Shown here piece after piece: positions 61,836-64,000 of a DNA stretch of 64,000 nucleotides. Within the stretch, counting starts at the first letter, position 1. Every line of letters starts with the position of its first letter. The notes beneath the pieces were generated by a model, which did no database searches, was not told where the DNA came from, and worked only from the letters and a program-made list of their open reading frames with translations. The DNA is from Planctomycetaceae bacterium (GTDB lineage Bacteria > Planctomycetota > Phycisphaerae > Phycisphaerales > UBA1924), in assembly GCA_027487735.1 (NCBI GenBank), contig JAIYDA010000117.1, positions 1-64,000 of the forward strand. The letters run 5' to 3'. A program made the translations under genes and the position numbers.

Positions 61836-64000
61836 TTACTGGTCGGCTTCGTAATCAAAGGAGACGGAGAGAACGCCAGTACGGGCGCTGTTTGGGTCTT
61901 CTGCCGAACTAGCGTTGCGAGCGATCGTCAGTACGATCACGTCACCTGGTGCCCAAGCCGTATTTGCACCCTCGCCGGTCGCCCAGTTGTCGCCAACTTC
62001 TGGGATAACTTGCGTCGCCACCTGAACGTTGCTCGGGTCGGCCGACTCCGCCGCATTCACCTCAGACACACCCACTCCGCTGCGCAGGTTGTAGCGGAAG
62101 CGCGTCGCGCCGATCGCAGTGAACTCGGTGTCCTTGGTGAAGCTGATATCCATATTCACCTTGCGGCTGCCGTTCGCCTGGGTCGAGTCGGTCGCCCACT
62201 TCAACGTCAGCCGCGGGGTCACAAGGCTCGGAATCGCAGCCAAGTCGCCCGAGGAAGGCCCGACGTAGTCCGCCGGAACCACAAAGCTCACTGTCATGTA
62301 CCCGTTGCTGTTTGCGCTGCCGAATGACGTCAAGCGCATTGTGCGATTGGCGGCCGTTGTTCCGTTGCCAAAGTCAAACGTACTGGTGCTGCTCGGGGAG
62401 AACATATTGCCGCTGAGCGACATGCGCCGCGTCCGGTTCGCAATCTTCGCCGCCGTCACCTGGCTGTCGCCAATGTCGGCCGTCGCGATGCTGCCGTTCG
62501 CGATCTTGCTGCTGTCCACCGCGTCGCCCGCGAGCATCGCGTTGGTCACGCCGCCAGCGTTGATGCTCACCTGGTTGCCACCAAGCGAGATGCCTGCACC
62601 CGCCGTGTAGGTCGGGCCCACGGCATCGCCATCTGCGATGTCCGCCGGAATGCCCGTGATGTTGGCCCACAGTGCCGCAACGTCATCATCGACGCCATCG
62701 GCAAATCCGCTCGGCACGCCCGTGAGACCCGACCACAGCGTGGTCCCAGCAGGACCAGCCGGGCCCTGCGGGCCTTGTGCGCCCGGCGCACCATCGCTAC
62801 CAGCCGGGCCCTGCGGACCAGGCAGACCCTGCGGGCCTTGTGCGCCCGTTGCGCCATCGCTACCAGCCGGGCCAGCGGGACCCGTCGCGCCAGCAGCACC
62901 AGCCGGGCCCTGAGCACCAGGCAGACCCTGCGGGCCTTGTGCGCCCGTTGCGCCATCGTTACCAGTCGGCCCAGCGGGGCCCGTCGCGCCAGCAGGACCA
63001 GCCGGTCCCACAGGCCCCTGCGGCCCAGCCGGACCCGTCGGCCCGCTGCCAGGCAGCAAGAAGGTGCTCGCGGGCATGCTCTGCCCAGGCAGCGTGTAGG
63101 TCAGCTGCGAATAGGCAAACGTGCCCGAGCCATTGCTCGACACGACGTTGCCCGCGACCACGGTGTTGAAGCCCGTGTCGGCAACCAAGATGCCACCCGA
63201 GGTGTTGTCGATGACGCCCACCTGGTTGCCCGAGCGAATCTCGCTGTTGGCAACGCTGAAGCTGCTGGAGTCATTGGCCACGATCTGCCCGAAGACGCTT
63301 GCGGTGTTCAGCCACGTCGTGCCCGTGCCGCTGAGGGCTATGGCGGGCGTAGCTGGCAAGGTGGGCCAGAAGGTGCTGTTGCTTGCCGACAGCACGCCAG
63401 CGCTGATCGTCACGGGCGTGCCCGTGCCGCCGCCGACGGTGCGGAAGTTGATGTTGTCCGCGAACACGCGGCTGCCCGAGTCGCCGTTGCTCATCGCCAG
63501 CGCGCTGCTGCTGCCGCCCGCGTACGCGACGCTGTCGGCAAAGTAGAGCTGCTGGAACGACGAGCCGCCGAACGTGATCGCGTCGCCCGAGGCGGGGGCG
63601 ATGTCGATGGCTTGCATCGACACGACGCCGCCCGAGTTGAACGTCACGTTGCCCGTGATCTGCGTGCTGAAGCTCTTGCCAGCAACGCCACCCTGCAGGT
63701 GGATGCCGCCCACAAGGTTCACGCTCTCGGTGTAGTTGCCCGGACGGACGAGGATGGTGACCTGGTTGCTGCTGCCAAAGCCATCGCTCACGGCTGCGTT
63801 GATCGCAGACTGAATGCTGGTGTGCGTGCCCGCACCGCTGCCATCGACGATGTATCGAGCGGCGTTGAGACCGTTGGTCCCGTTCGTGCCGTTGCTACCT
63901 GCGGGGCCTGCGGGGCCTTGCGGGCCTGCAGGACCAGCTGCGCCGACAGCACCGTCAAGACCGTTGGCACCTGCGGGACCAGCCGGGCCTTGCGGGCCTG
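61836..64000 (-). CDS. Collagen-like surface protein, 5' end outside window
   Basis: The frame is open to the right edge; the ORF track starts it at an internal GTG (63791), but the upstream codons continue a Gly-X-Y collagen pattern ([20 protein letters not shown]). Order, N to C: collagen stretch, a beta-helix-like part ([31 protein letters not shown]), a second collagen stretch of ~100 residues, then phage-fibre-like '[12 protein letters not shown]' and [19 protein letters not shown] repeats, and a C-terminal beta domain of ~170 residues. At least 721 residues are visible. A trimeric extracellular fibre is inferred. The start, and any signal peptide, is beyond the window. Confidence 0.9.
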   Translation of the reverse strand, partial: GPQGPAGPAGANGLDGAVGAAGPAGPQGPAGPAGSNGTNGTNGLNAARYIVDGSGAGTHTSIQSAINAAVSDGFGSSNQVTILVRPGNYTESVNLVGGIHLQGGVAGKSFSTQITGNVTFNSGGVVSMQAIDIAPASGDAITFGGSSFQQLYFADSVAYAGGSSSALAMSNGDSGSRVFADNINFRTVGGGTGTPVTISAGVLSASNSTFWPTLPATPAIALSGTGTTWLNTASVFGQIVANDSSSFSVANSEIRSGNQVGVIDNTSGGILVADTGFNTVVAGNVVSSNGSGTFAYSQLTYTLPGQSMPASTFLLPGSGPTGPAGPQGPVGPAGPAGATGPAGPTGNDGATGAQGPQGLPGAQGPAGAAGATGPAGPAGSDGATGAQGPQGLPGPQGPAGSDGAPGAQGPQGPAGPAGTTLWSGLTGVPSGFADGVDDDVAALWANITGIPADIADGDAVGPTYTAGAGISLGGNQVSINAGGVTNAMLAGDAVDSSKIANGSIATADIGDSQVTAAKIANRTRRMSLSGNMFSPSSTSTFDFGNGTTAANRTMRLTSFGSANSNGYMTVSFVVPADYVGPSSGDLAAIPSLVTPRLTLKWATDSTQANGSRKVNMDISFTKDTEFTAIGATRFRYNLRSGVGVSEVNAAESADPSNVQVATQVIPEVGDNWATGEGANTAWAPGDVIVLTIARNASSAEDPNSARTGVLSVSFDYEADQ
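62745..63045 (-). repeat. Collagen-type Gly-X-Y coding repeat
   Basis: About 100 codons of uninterrupted Gly-X-Y, mostly Gly-Pro-Ala, Gly-Pro-Gln and Gly-Ala-Thr. Longer DNA duplications, such as blocks encoding [14 protein letters not shown] twice, are visible within it. A second stretch begins near 63890 and continues past the edge. Confidence 0.9.

Overview
The window looks like a chromosomal segment of a planctomycete, most likely of the class Phycisphaerae. The reasons are the high GC content (about two thirds by eye) and several planctomycete-type proteins: a very large exported protein with an LEPR-like N-terminus, a PEP-CTERM-like protein, two secreted proteins ending in paired dockerin-like 'GC-type' repeats, a TIGR03790-type protein, and many bacterial core genes standing alone rather than in their usual operons. 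No database search was possible, so the lineage is an inference from protein character. I found 46 protein-coding genes (two cut by the window edges). I saw no tRNA, rRNA, CRISPR array, transposase or integrase.

Layout. 1-6.6 kb: a giant exported protein (3' end outside the window), then a WecA/MraY-type sugar-phosphate transferase and an O-antigen-ligase-like membrane protein. 6.9-10.4 kb: EF-G, a VOC protein and a PEP-CTERM-like protein, with two strong terminators. 10.4-16.6 kb: gamma-glutamyltransferase, an ECF-like sigma factor with a membrane partner, MscS, GmhA, and a ferredoxin-IscX pair. 16.7-22.4 kb: a dockerin-type protein, an orphan ATP synthase alpha subunit, and a two-gene lipase cassette of lower GC with inverted repeats on both sides. 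22.4-31.4 kb: a TlpA-like thioredoxin, a B12-binding/MeaB fusion, ScpB, a very large SMC and a lipoprotein. 31.4-39.7 kb: YggU, TIGR03790, PgpH, an NDUFA9-like protein, an ABC ATPase and Ffh. 39.9-47.6 kb: a redox group (peroxiredoxin-like, DsbD-alpha-like, rhodanese-like), NuoC, a zinc-ribbon membrane protein, an M20 peptidase, a MoeB/ThiF-type E1 enzyme and a DUF4442 hotdog protein. 47.8-49.8 kb: a tandem array of about 100-bp units and an FG-GAP protein. 49.8-56.7 kb: a solute-binding protein, an RluA-type enzyme, and GspE and GspD. 57-64 kb: a cobalamin-binding protein, MurQ, a DUF481 outer-membrane protein, TruA and a collagen-like protein open at the right edge.

How the genes fit together. 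Many encode the cell envelope and secretion: polysaccharide assembly, LPS heptose (GmhA), peptidoglycan recycling (MurQ), type II secretion (GspD/GspE) and large exported proteins. A second theme is thiol and Fe-S chemistry (ferredoxin-IscX, TlpA, peroxiredoxin, DsbD-alpha, rhodanese). A third is B12 use (the B12/MeaB fusion, the cobalamin-binding protein, an ABC ATPase). Housekeeping subunits appear without their partners: atpA, nuoC, fdx-iscX, scpB-smc without scpA, and gspD-gspE alone.

The most unusual signals are small repeats. At least five loci carry 12-nt tandem arrays, four of them adding four-residue units inside reading frames (including the SMC hinge and TruA) and one duplicating a stop codon. 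Heptamer arrays are shared between intergenic regions. A contiguous 100-bp repeat carries a hairpin that pairs best as minus-strand RNA. Related inverted repeats flank the low-GC lipase cassette.
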